Assembly: GCA_019090405.1 (NCBI GenBank)
Contig: JAHRVZ010000390.1
Span: forward strand, 1 to 9,276
Length of the DNA stretch: 9,276 nt
Reading direction: 5' to 3'
Source: Paracoccaceae bacterium
GTDB taxonomy: Bacteria; Pseudomonadota; Alphaproteobacteria; Rhodobacterales; Rhodobacteraceae
This document shows, piece by piece, positions 1 to 5,456 of the stretch (the stretch's first letter is position 1; each line of letters starts with the position of its first letter). A program made the position numbers and the translations under genes. The notes under the pieces are model-generated. The model was not told where the DNA came from. It did not search any database and saw only the letters and a list, made by a program, of their open reading frames with translations.

Positions 1-51
1 ATCTGAAACAGGATATATTGGGAAACGCCCACGCCACTTATGTGTTTCGCG

Positions 52-91
52 CGTTTCGCATTCAATTTTGATCCAAATTGAACGCGAAACG
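52..91. repeat. 40-bp near-perfect palindrome downstream of the DUF805 gene
   Basis: The two arms pair around a central GATC at 70-73. Eighteen of the twenty base pairs match; the mismatches are 60/83 and 69/74. The outer arms are CGTTTCGC (52-59) and GCGAAACG (84-91). A further GTTTCGC half copy lies at 44-50. The palindrome begins 3 bp past the stop codon of the leftward DUF805 gene, so the transcript could fold into a long hairpin. No T-rich run follows on the minus strand, so a classical intrinsic terminator is not supported. It could instead be an operator for a gene left of the window, or a 3' end stabiliser. The rest of bases 1-93 shows no gene. Confidence 0.75.
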
Positions 92-93
92 AT

Positions 94-612
94 TTAGGCA
101 GCAGGACCATATTCATTGTCACTTGGCTGGCTTGGCTGGATCAGCCAAAACAATACAATCAGCGGTGACAAGATGAACAAGATAAGTGCGGCAATTGCAA
201 CGATACCACCCAGTCCATCAACAAAAAACGCTCCAAAATTGCCTGTCACCAGATGAGCCAAACCGCCCCAAATCGCCAGATACGCGCCAACGCAAACCAT
301 GACGATCAAAGGAAAGAACAAAAACAACCCGCTACGGCCAGTATCATGCATCCGTCGCCAGCCAACGGCCAGTGAAGGCAAAAGCACCGCCAGATTGAAT
401 ATCGAATTCAGTGGGCCGCTACTGCTGATGGCCTCAGAACTTGTCGATGTCGTTTCAATTGTTCCACCAAAAAGGACATAGTCAAACACACCAAAGATAA
501 GACCGCCAAGAAACATGAAGAGAACAAAGTACCAATACTCTGGCCGCTTTGCACGCCCGGAAAAGGTTACATATTTGCGCAAACACACGCGCACTGCTTC
601 TGAAAACCCCAT
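94..612 (-). CDS. DUF805 family integral membrane protein
   Basis: This 172-residue protein has both DUF805 hallmarks. One is FSGRAKRPEYW at residues 17-27, just before the first membrane segment. The other is RRMHDTGRSG at residues 86-95, in the loop before a later segment. I count four likely membrane segments, at about 28-48, 70-84, 96-116 and 135-158. The loop between the first two is rich in Ser and Thr (about 51-66). Family members are small inner-membrane proteins of unknown molecular function. The start ATG at 610-612 is preceded on the minus strand by AGGGG at a usable distance, and a sigma70-like promoter lies upstream at 657-686. The gene follows BKACE in the same direction with a 70-bp gap but probably has its own promoter. 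The family call is firm; the role is unknown. Confidence 0.9.
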   Translation of the reverse strand: MGFSEAVRVCLRKYVTFSGRAKRPEYWYFVLFMFLGGLIFGVFDYVLFGGTIETTSTSSEAISSSGPLNSIFNLAVLLPSLAVGWRRMHDTGRSGLFLFFPLIVMVCVGAYLAIWGGLAHLVTGNFGAFFVDGLGGIVAIAALILFILSPLIVLFWLIQPSQPSDNEYGPAA

Positions 613-656
613 CGTCTTACCCCTAAAATTGTTAGTTCACGACTATGTTAACTCGG

Positions 657-686
657 ATAATGCAACCAAAGATAGCAAAATTTCAA
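657..686 (-). promoter_or_regulatory. Candidate sigma70-type promoter for the DUF805 gene
   Basis: On the minus strand, TTGAAA (681-686) and CATTAT (657-662) are separated by 18 bases. That would place the transcription start near 650, about 38 nt before the DUF805 ATG. The -35 element overlaps the stop codon of BKACE (683-685). The call rests on the match to consensus and position only. Confidence 0.4.
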
Positions 687-1525
687 AGTCCTGCCGCCAC
701 CGGCCTTAGCCCCAAAATCCCGCGTGCCTGACTGACACTAGCGACCGGACGGCCATGTTCCCCGCACAGATCAACCACCCGCCCCACAAGCGCGGCGTTA
801 GACGGGGCCAAAGTATCGCGATCCATCCGTACATTGTCTTCCAGCCCGGTGCGAGCATGCCCCCCGGCAGCCACCGACCATTCGTTAAGCAATATCTGGT
901 TGGCTCCGACCCCCGCCGCGCACCAAGAAGCACCGGGCAGCAGGCGATCAACCGTTTTCACATAGAAATCAAACACGTCTTTATCCGCAGGCATGGCATT
1001 TTTGACACCCATAACGAACTGAATATACGGAACCTCGGTAATCCGACCTTCTTCATACATCTTCGCAGCCACCAGAATATGGCTCAAATCAAAGGCTTCT
1101 ATCTCGGGCTTAACATCAAACTCACGCATTTGCGCCGCCAGCCAATCCACCAGATCGGGTGGATTTTCATAGACGCGAGTCGGGAAGTTATTCGACCCTA
1201 CAGTCAGGCTCGCCATATCCGGGCGCAGGGGCAACATCCCGCCCCTTTCAGCGCCAGCCCCTGACCGACCACCGGTCGAAAACTGCACGATCATACCGGG
1301 GCAATGTGCCTCGACACCTTCTTTGAGGCGGGCAAATTTATCGGGATCCGAACTTGTCGTCTGATCGGCGTTGCGCACATGCGCATGACAGATCGAGGCT
1401 CCGGCCTCAAACGCTTCTTGGGTGCTTTCAACCTGCTCGGTGATGCTGATTGGCACCGCAGGATTGTCGGCTTTGGTTGGCACTGATCCGGTAATGGCCA
1501 CGCAAATGATACAAGGGTCGGACAT
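683..1525 (-). CDS. BKACE family beta-keto acid cleavage enzyme (DUF849)
   Basis: BKACE enzymes are Zn-dependent TIM-barrel proteins that react a beta-keto acid with acetyl-CoA, giving acetoacetate and a new CoA ester. The founding member, Kce, acts on 3-keto-5-aminohexanoate in lysine fermentation. This 280-residue protein is of normal family length. It shows the N-terminal strand with AITGSVPTK (10-18), the metal-binding CHAHVR (His47 and His49), the FSTGGRSG segment near residue 82, and GLEDN with Glu229, matching the conserved third metal ligand. An AAAAGGAA Shine-Dalgarno sequence lies at about 1530-1537. Its 5' neighbour is DUF6455, 71 bp upstream in the same direction. No carnitine or lysine degradation genes adjoin it, so the substrate cannot be read from context. 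Family and chemistry are confident; the substrate is unknown. Confidence 0.9.
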   Translation of the reverse strand: MSDPCIICVAITGSVPTKADNPAVPISITEQVESTQEAFEAGASICHAHVRNADQTTSSDPDKFARLKEGVEAHCPGMIVQFSTGGRSGAGAERGGMLPLRPDMASLTVGSNNFPTRVYENPPDLVDWLAAQMREFDVKPEIEAFDLSHILVAAKMYEEGRITEVPYIQFVMGVKNAMPADKDVFDFYVKTVDRLLPGASWCAAGVGANQILLNEWSVAAGGHARTGLEDNVRMDRDTLAPSNAALVGRVVDLCGEHGRPVASVSQARGILGLRPVAAGL

Positions 1526-1596
1526 GAACGTTCCTTTTGGAATGGGTCACAGGTATCGTTCACCAAATCCACCGCATCGTCCATCCAATAATTCGG

Positions 1597-1863
1597 CTAT
1601 TTCACTATCACCTTTTGCAACCTTTGAAACATCTCGCTGTTGCGACAATAGTCGGGTGTATGCGCCGCACCATTTTTGTGCTCCTCCAGCCATCCCTGAC
1701 AGGTTTCGGGATTTGCACAGGCCGTACAACTTAGCACCGCTTCCGAAATCTCATCAATTTCAAGATCGCCCTGCAAAGTCGCCTTTTCCAGATCAACACC
1801 CAAAGTTTCGGCCATTTGGTCAACCAATGCCGCATGACGTTTCAGATCAGGTCGGTTTTGCAT
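1597..1863 (-). CDS. DUF6455 family small four-cysteine protein
   Basis: This small soluble protein has the pattern of the DUF6455 family common in Rhodobacterales. A helical N-terminal half with LGVDLEKATLQGDL is followed by CTAC, five residues, CQGWL, and a final PDYCRN. The four Cys are at residues 46, 49, 55 and 73 of the 88-residue form and could bind a metal or an Fe-S cluster; that is inference, since no function is established to my knowledge. Two ATGs lie close together. GAGG (minus strand, 1871-1874) is only 1 nt from the ATG at 1869 but 7 nt from the ATG at 1863, so I prefer 1863. A class II FNR-type promoter lies just upstream. BKACE follows in the same direction and may be cotranscribed. 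Confidence 0.8.
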   Translation of the reverse strand: MQNRPDLKRHAALVDQMAETLGVDLEKATLQGDLEIDEISEAVLSCTACANPETCQGWLEEHKNGAAHTPDYCRNSEMFQRLQKVIVK

Positions 1864-1895
1864 TTGCATACCTCACGCTTTGATTTGTGATACAA

Positions 1896-1901
1896 AGTCT
1901 A
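1896..1901 (-). promoter_or_regulatory. Possible -10 element of an FNR-dependent promoter for DUF6455
   Basis: TAGACT reads on the minus strand here and keeps the important TA and final T of the -10 consensus. A start near 1889 would put the centre of the FNR-type box (1930.5) at about -41.5, the classical class II activator position. The match is weak by itself; its spacing to the box gives it weight. Confidence 0.4.
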
Positions 1902-1923
1902 AAGCAACATCGCAAAAACAGCT

Positions 1924-1937
1924 TTGACGCAGATCAA
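1924..1937. promoter_or_regulatory. FNR/FnrL-type binding site
   Basis: TTGACGCAGATCAA is seen here: TTGAC, four bases, ATCAA. It matches the TTGAY-N4-ATCAA form bound by FnrL and related Crp-Fnr regulators (Dnr, NnrR) in Rhodobacterales. It lies in the divergent region between DUF6455 (start 1863) and the short plus-strand gene at 2076. Spacing favours leftward activation of DUF6455-BKACE, but control of both sides is possible. Confidence 0.7.
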
Positions 1938-1989
1938 AACCACCCCTTTGCGTTCTTCTCGTCCCAAATACTCCTGCCAGAGGCATCAC

Positions 1990-2003
1990 CCGCCCTTGGG
2001 CGG
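1990..2003. repeat. GC-rich hairpin in the divergent intergenic region
   Basis: CCGCCC (1990-1995) and GGGCGG (1998-2003) form an inverted repeat. In RNA this would be five pairs closing a CTTG loop. The segment around it, from about 1951, has the look (CCAAATACTCC followed by a GC hairpin) of short intergenic elements I recall as common in Rhodobacterales. I cannot confirm that from one copy. No T-run follows, so I do not call it a terminator. Confidence 0.4.
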
Positions 2004-2075
2004 TCAATCAAATCAGCTGGCCGATTTGTATGTTTCATTCTTGCAATGAAGCAGACACATCGGCACTCTAAGCGC

Positions 2076-2318
2076 ATGTTTACTATTGAACACGAGTTTG
2101 ACTCGACCGTCATCACATTGGTGGACCAGGGTGCAACCCCTCTGCAAGAGGATGTTGTCATCAACAATTTCGCCGAATGCATCACAATCGAACAGCTGGA
2201 CCCGCGCACCGACCGAATACAACGGATCACGCTCTCGCCCGAGCAGATACGCGATTTGGGCGCGGCGCTTGATCTGCCGGAAGGTATCTATCAAATCCGC
2301 GAAACACCGCCAGAATAG
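2076..2318 (+). CDS. Short conserved-looking protein of unknown function upstream of the deacetylase gene
   Basis: This is an 80-residue acidic protein, beginning MFTIEHEFD and ending ETPPE, with alternating short strands and a LSPEQIRDLGAALDLPEG segment. No known domain is recognised and there are no membrane segments. The reading frame is open from 1887, and an in-frame ATG at 2046 is also possible. I chose 2076 because upstream codons run through the intergenic hairpin and FNR-box region and do not look protein-like. Neither start has a good Shine-Dalgarno sequence. I recall short Rhodobacterales proteins of this kind being labelled phosphomannomutase in databases; nothing here resembles that enzyme and 80 residues is far too short for it. 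It probably shares a transcript with the deacetylase gene 91 bp downstream. Confidence 0.6.
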   Translation: MFTIEHEFDSTVITLVDQGATPLQEDVVINNFAECITIEQLDPRTDRIQRITLSPEQIRDLGAALDLPEGIYQIRETPPE

Positions 2319-2396
2319 TCAACCACTTTGGTGTCTGATTGCAGAAGGAAACCATGTTCTTTCAGCATACGGCAAAGAGTTTCTGACAAAACACTG

Positions 2397-2403
2397 AAGG
2401 AGG
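2397..2403 (+). promoter_or_regulatory. Strong Shine-Dalgarno for the deacetylase gene
   Basis: AAGGAGG stands 6 nt before the ATG at 2410. It fixes that start and suggests efficient translation. The preceding 2319-2396 shows no gene and no clear promoter. Confidence 0.75.
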
Positions 2404-2409
2404 ACACAA

Positions 2410-3513
2410 ATGACCACGGGCTTCTTTTGGGATGAGCAATGTTTTTGGCACGCCGGAGGCAACTACGCCGCGACGTTGCCAATCGGCGGTCTGGTTCAAC
2501 CTCTCGCGGCAGGTGGATTGCCTGAAAGCCCCGAAACCAAACGACGATTGAAAAACCTGATGGTTGTAACCGGATTGACGGGCGAGTTGGCCGCGCAATC
2601 AGCACCTGTCGCGGATTGGAAAGACCTAACCCGCGTGCATCCGGAAACCTACCTGAGCAAGTTCAAAACACTATCGGATGCAGGTGGCGGAGAGCTGGGT
2701 CGCCGAACGCCTTTTGCCACTGGAGGTTTTGAAATCGCCTCTCTGTCTGCCGGGCTGGCGATTGGTGCGGTCAATGCGGTTCTAACTGGGCAACTAGACA
2801 ACGCTTATGCGCTTTCACGCCCCCCCGGCCACCATTGCCTGCCTGATTTCCCCAATGGATTCTGCCTGTTGGCCAACATCGCCGTTGCAATTGAGACCGC
2901 CAAAGCGCGCCACGGGTTGGGTCGGGTCGCAGTCATTGACTGGGACGTGCATCATGGCAACGGCACCGAGGCGATATTTTATGGTCGCGACGATGTACTG
3001 ACTATGTCGCTGCACCAAGAGGGCAACTATCCGCTTGATACCGGGGCAATAACCGACCGGGGGCGCGACAAAGGACTGGGCTATAATATCAATGTGCCGC
3101 TGCCTGCGGGGGCCGGCCATACCGCCTATCTGGCCTGTATCGACGAAATTGTCCTACCCGCCCTTGAGCGGTTCAAACCGGACATGATCATCGTCGCCTG
3201 TGGCTTTGATGCCTCTGCAATTGACCCGCTGGCCCGGATGCTTGCCACTGCAGATACATTCCGCCAAATGACGCTGCGCCTGAAAGCAGCGGCCGAAAGC
3301 CTGTGTGATGGCCGATTGGTGATGGTGCACGAAGGCGGCTATTCAGAGGTCTATGTGCCGTTCTGTGGTCACGCCACAATCGAGGCACTCAGTGGCAGTT
3401 CCATCGTTGCTACTGACCCATTGGAACATACGTTGAATGTCCGCCAACCCACCGCCCGGTTTGACGCCTTTCTGCGCGAGGTCGTGCGCGATTTTGCCGA
3501 TCAGTTGCGATGA
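2410..3513 (+). CDS. Class II histone-deacetylase-like amidohydrolase
   Basis: This is a 367-residue member of the arginase/deacetylase superfamily, of normal length for bacterial class II enzymes. All key active-site elements are present: the PPGHH dyad (His141, His142), DWDVHHGNGT with Zn ligands Asp179 and His181, CGFDASAIDPLARM with the third Zn ligand Asp267, and HEGGY with the catalytic Tyr311. From memory, these positions are shifted by one relative to the characterised Bordetella/Alcaligenes enzyme HDAH, so it should be an active Zn amidohydrolase. Bacteria lack histones, so likely substrates are acetylated polyamines, small acetylated metabolites or acetyl-lysine proteins. No signal peptide is seen; it acts in the cytoplasm. 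It sits 91 bp after the short 2076-2318 gene and probably shares its transcript. Confidence 0.92.
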   Translation: MTTGFFWDEQCFWHAGGNYAATLPIGGLVQPLAAGGLPESPETKRRLKNLMVVTGLTGELAAQSAPVADWKDLTRVHPETYLSKFKTLSDAGGGELGRRTPFATGGFEIASLSAGLAIGAVNAVLTGQLDNAYALSRPPGHHCLPDFPNGFCLLANIAVAIETAKARHGLGRVAVIDWDVHHGNGTEAIFYGRDDVLTMSLHQEGNYPLDTGAITDRGRDKGLGYNINVPLPAGAGHTAYLACIDEIVLPALERFKPDMIIVACGFDASAIDPLARMLATADTFRQMTLRLKAAAESLCDGRLVMVHEGGYSEVYVPFCGHATIEALSGSSIVATDPLEHTLNVRQPTARFDAFLREVVRDFADQLR

Positions 3514-3673
3514 CTGCGACAAACGAAATGGCCCTGGGAGAATGGTACATATGCTTAGACCCCACGCGAACGCTCGGTGCTCTCTGCTACTGCCGCCCAA
3601 CTATCAACCTTGTTAAAGTCACCTGACATTTGAACAAATAGCCATCCGGTAAAATCGGGGACTGTATGCCTCG

Positions 3674-3693
3674 CGCACCTGCTTGGTGGTGCG
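3674..3693. terminator. Weak terminator-like hairpin after the deacetylase gene
   Basis: CGCACC (3674-3679) and GGTGCG (3688-3693) form a 6-bp GC-rich stem with an 8-nt loop. No T-tract follows, so intrinsic termination is only a possibility. Confidence 0.25.
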
Positions 3694-3740
3694 AAACGGG
3701 CCGCACCTATCCATGACGTTTCGCAACCGTCAATTTTGAT
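3691..3740. repeat. Second copy of the GCGAAACG/CGTTTCGC ... TCAATTTTGAT element
   Basis: GCGAAACG (3691-3698) is inverted as CGTTTCGC (3717-3724) across 18 bases. A further A (3725) and, four bases on, TCAATTTTGAT (3730-3740) follow. The left-edge palindrome has the same words: CGTTTCGC, A, one base, then TCAATTTTGAT (62-72). I found the 8-mer nowhere else in the window. The two loci therefore appear to share an element with a small spacing difference. Confidence 0.5.
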
Positions 3741-3743
3741 TTG

Positions 3744-3761
3744 GGCTTGAATCTTCAAGCC
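3744..3761. promoter_or_regulatory. Perfect palindrome upstream of the nitroreductase gene
   Basis: GGCTTGAA (3744-3751) and TTCAAGCC (3754-3761) are perfect inverted arms around TC, 43 bp before the nitroreductase ATG. Such a site suits a dimeric repressor or activator. As RNA it would be a stem of about 7 bp. No convincing -35/-10 pair could be placed beside it. Confidence 0.45.
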
Positions 3762-3804
3762 ACATACACAAGATACAGACAACCCATGTAAACAGGATTC
3801 ACAT

Positions 3805-4383
3805 ATGCCCGTTCCAAACCCCGCCGCGATGGAGTTTTTACTGACCCGCCGGTCCCGCCCGGCCAAAACGCTGGGGCTTCCGGTGCCCAATCGTGACCAG
3901 CTTGGCCCGCTTTTGACCGCAGCCGCGCGCTGTCCGGATCACGGGAAACTGGAACCATGGCGGTTTGTCGTGATTGAAAGAACGGCAATGGCCCGTCTGG
4001 CCGATCTTGTCGAATCACGCGCCAAAGCGTTGGACAAAGACGATGCAGACACCCTTAAGGCACGTAGCCAGTTTGATATGGGCAACTTGGCGGTGGTGGT
4101 GGTTGAAATTCGCAAACCAACCGAAAAAATACCCGCCATCGAACAGTCCTATTCTGCAGGTGCTGTCTGTTTAAGCCTGCTAAACGCGGCTCTTGCGTCA
4201 GGTTGGGGGGCGAATTGGTTGTCTGGCTGGGTCAGTTATGATGATGAATTCTGCAAGTCTGGCCTTGGGCTGGCCACAAATGAATCCATCGCAGGGATCA
4301 TCCATATCGGCACTGAAAGCAGCGCGCCCCCCGAACGCCCGCGCCCGGACGTTGGTGCAATCACCGAATGGGTGTCCGCATGA
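3805..4383 (+). CDS. Nitroreductase family FMN oxidoreductase (YdjA-like)
   Basis: This 192-residue protein is of usual length for single-domain nitroreductases of the YdjA type. These bind FMN as homodimers and pass electrons from NAD(P)H to nitro, quinone or other acceptors; the native substrate is usually unknown. Visible motifs are the N-terminal RRSRPAK (16-22), which contacts the FMN phosphate; ARCPDHGKLEPWRF (41-54), diagnostic of the YdjA-like subgroup; and ASGWGANWLSGW, which is followed by the C-terminal GIIHIGT strand. AGGA at 3794-3797 stands 7 nt before the ATG. The stop codon overlaps the preferred start of the EI24-type gene by 4 bp (ATGA), so the two are likely translationally coupled. 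Cytosolic; no signal peptide. Confidence 0.88.
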   Translation: MPVPNPAAMEFLLTRRSRPAKTLGLPVPNRDQLGPLLTAAARCPDHGKLEPWRFVVIERTAMARLADLVESRAKALDKDDADTLKARSQFDMGNLAVVVVEIRKPTEKIPAIEQSYSAGAVCLSLLNAALASGWGANWLSGWVSYDDEFCKSGLGLATNESIAGIIHIGTESSAPPERPRPDVGAITEWVSA

Positions 4384-5084
4384 TTATACGCGCATTCATC
4401 ATGTCGCTTTCCCAAATCGGCGACCCGCGTTTCCGCCGGGTACTGTTTTTGGGCATTGGCCTGACAATTGCCCTTTTGGTGATGTCATACGCTGGTCTTT
4501 TGGGGCTGATAAACTGGATGGTCGGAGAAGAGGCCACAGTTCCGGTCCTTGGCAAAGTGGAATGGTTGAACGATCTGCTTAGCTTTTCGTCATTCATCTT
4601 TATGATGGTACTGTCCGTTTTCCTGATGATGCCGGTGGCCTCGGCCATAACCTCGATGTTTCTGGACGAAGTTGCACAGGCGGTTGAGGATGAACACTAT
4701 CCGCACCTTCCCGAGGTGCCCGGCGTACCATTCTTTGAGGCTTTGCGTGATACGTTTAGTTTTCTGGGTTTGCTGATCGTTGCCAATATTGTTGCTTTCA
4801 TTGTCGGCTCACTGCTGTTTTTCCTATTCCCACCGGCATGGGCCATCGTTTTCTGGGGGCTGAACGGGTTTCTGTTGGGGCGGGAATATTTCACTCTCGC
4901 CGCGATGCGTCGCGTCGGCCGCGTGAAAGCAAAACAGCTGCGCAGTCAGCATATGGGCACGATATGGCTTGCAGGAATAATGATGGCCATGCCGCTATCC
5001 ATTCCGATTGTGAACTTATTCATCCCGATTTTAGGGGCCGCAACATTTACCCATATTTATCACATGCTTGGAGATCAAAATTGA
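4380..5084 (+). CDS. EI24 domain (CysZ-like) integral membrane protein
   Basis: This 234-residue membrane protein has hydrophobic segments at about 20-45, 68-95, 128-150, 150-166 and 194-225. The motif LNGFLLGREYFTLAAMRR (161-178) is the signature of the EI24/CysZ family. CysZ itself carries sulfate into the cell in enterobacteria, but no cysteine-synthesis genes are nearby, so sulfate transport should not be assumed. I chose the ATG at 4380 because it overlaps the nitroreductase stop as ATGA, a common coupling arrangement. An in-frame ATG at 4368 would add four residues and give a longer overlap. The last codons overlap a TCAATTTTGAT word (5074-5084, minus strand). Confidence 0.85.
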   Translation: MIIRAFIMSLSQIGDPRFRRVLFLGIGLTIALLVMSYAGLLGLINWMVGEEATVPVLGKVEWLNDLLSFSSFIFMMVLSVFLMMPVASAITSMFLDEVAQAVEDEHYPHLPEVPGVPFFEALRDTFSFLGLLIVANIVAFIVGSLLFFLFPPAWAIVFWGLNGFLLGREYFTLAAMRRVGRVKAKQLRSQHMGTIWLAGIMMAMPLSIPIVNLFIPILGAATFTHIYHMLGDQN

Positions 5085-5108
5085 TGTGGATAAAACCCCT
5101 GTGGATAA
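5085..5108 (-). promoter_or_regulatory. Two tandem perfect DnaA-box 9-mers
   Basis: TGTGGATAA occurs at 5085-5093 and again at 5100-5108, with a 15-bp period. On the minus strand each reads TTATCCACA, the consensus DnaA box. They lie in the 84-bp gap between the convergent EI24 and DUF1467 genes. This is not an obvious chromosomal origin: no AT-rich unwinding element and no dnaA, parAB or hemE gene is present. They may be DnaA-titrating or regulatory sites. The sequence match is certain; the function is inference. Confidence 0.55.
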
Positions 5109-5168
5109 AAACTTCAGTGCAATCATTGGCGTTTAACCAGAGATTTCCGCGCGCAGTTATTGGCTCAC

Positions 5169-5432
5169 CTAACCACGCGTGAAATTTTCGATATCGTCGA
5201 CGCTGATCCAGCCGGACAGGATGATGCCGCTGACAACAACCCAAATAACAAACGCTACGCCAGTTACGATCCACATCTTTTTCTTCAGGTGATGCTCTTC
5301 GGGGGCTCCGGCGTGGGTTCCTGGCACAATATCACCTAGATCGCCTTGCGTTTTTACACGAATGGGCAAGGCGATGAGAAACGTCATAAACCAGATGACC
5401 ACATAAAGAACGATGGCGGACGTGATGGCCAT
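5169..5432 (-). CDS. DUF1467 family small membrane protein
   Basis: This 87-residue protein has two membrane segments, at about 4-24 and 53-75. They are joined by a polar loop with LPIRVKTQGDLGDIVPGTHAG and ending in a basic KKK at 50-52. That arrangement is typical of DUF1467, a family of alphaproteobacterial inner-membrane proteins without a known function. AGGAGG lies about 5 nt before the ATG at 5430-5432. The gene follows methylmalonyl-CoA epimerase by 24 bp in the same direction, so they probably form an operon; whether they are functionally linked is unknown. It converges on the EI24 gene. Confidence 0.88.
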   Translation of the reverse strand: MAITSAIVLYVVIWFMTFLIALPIRVKTQGDLGDIVPGTHAGAPEEHHLKKKMWIVTGVAFVIWVVVSGIILSGWISVDDIENFTRG

Positions 5433-5456
5433 GTTGGCCTCCTGTCATGGGTTAAA

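Larger units (their letters stand above)
3514..3804. other. Intergenic region with several inverted repeats and no convincing gene
   Basis: Only short or shadow reading frames are present. One runs from an ATG at 3510 that overlaps the deacetylase stop (ATGA) and encodes 38 residues (to 3626). It has no recognisable family and no internal support. The region contains a GC hairpin (3674-3693), an inverted pair GCGAAACG/CGTTTCGC (3691-3724) and the palindrome at 3744-3761. It may be partly decayed coding sequence, but nothing identifiable remains. Confidence 0.6.

Noticed and set aside
65..82. Possible FNR box inside the left-edge palindrome
   Set aside because: TTGAT is present, but the second half reads ATTGA rather than ATCAA, so the FNR symmetry is missing.
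976..984. DnaA-like word TTATCCGCA inside BKACE
   Set aside because: One mismatch from consensus and within a conserved coding region; most likely chance.
755..1264. 169-residue plus-strand open frame
   Set aside because: It is antisense to BKACE, with no recognisable motif and no ribosome site.
1291..1584. 97-residue minus-strand ORF overlapping the start of BKACE
   Set aside because: After a short unique start it runs out of frame through BKACE and has no family features.
5085..5168. Replication origin
   Set aside because: Only two DnaA boxes, with no unwinding element and no origin-linked genes; the neighbours are ordinary metabolic and membrane genes.
5084..5182. 32-residue ORF whose ATG overlaps the EI24 stop (TGATG)
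   Set aside because: Its first codons are the two DnaA-box repeats, it runs into the end of DUF1467, and it shows no protein-like features. Coupling alone is not enough.
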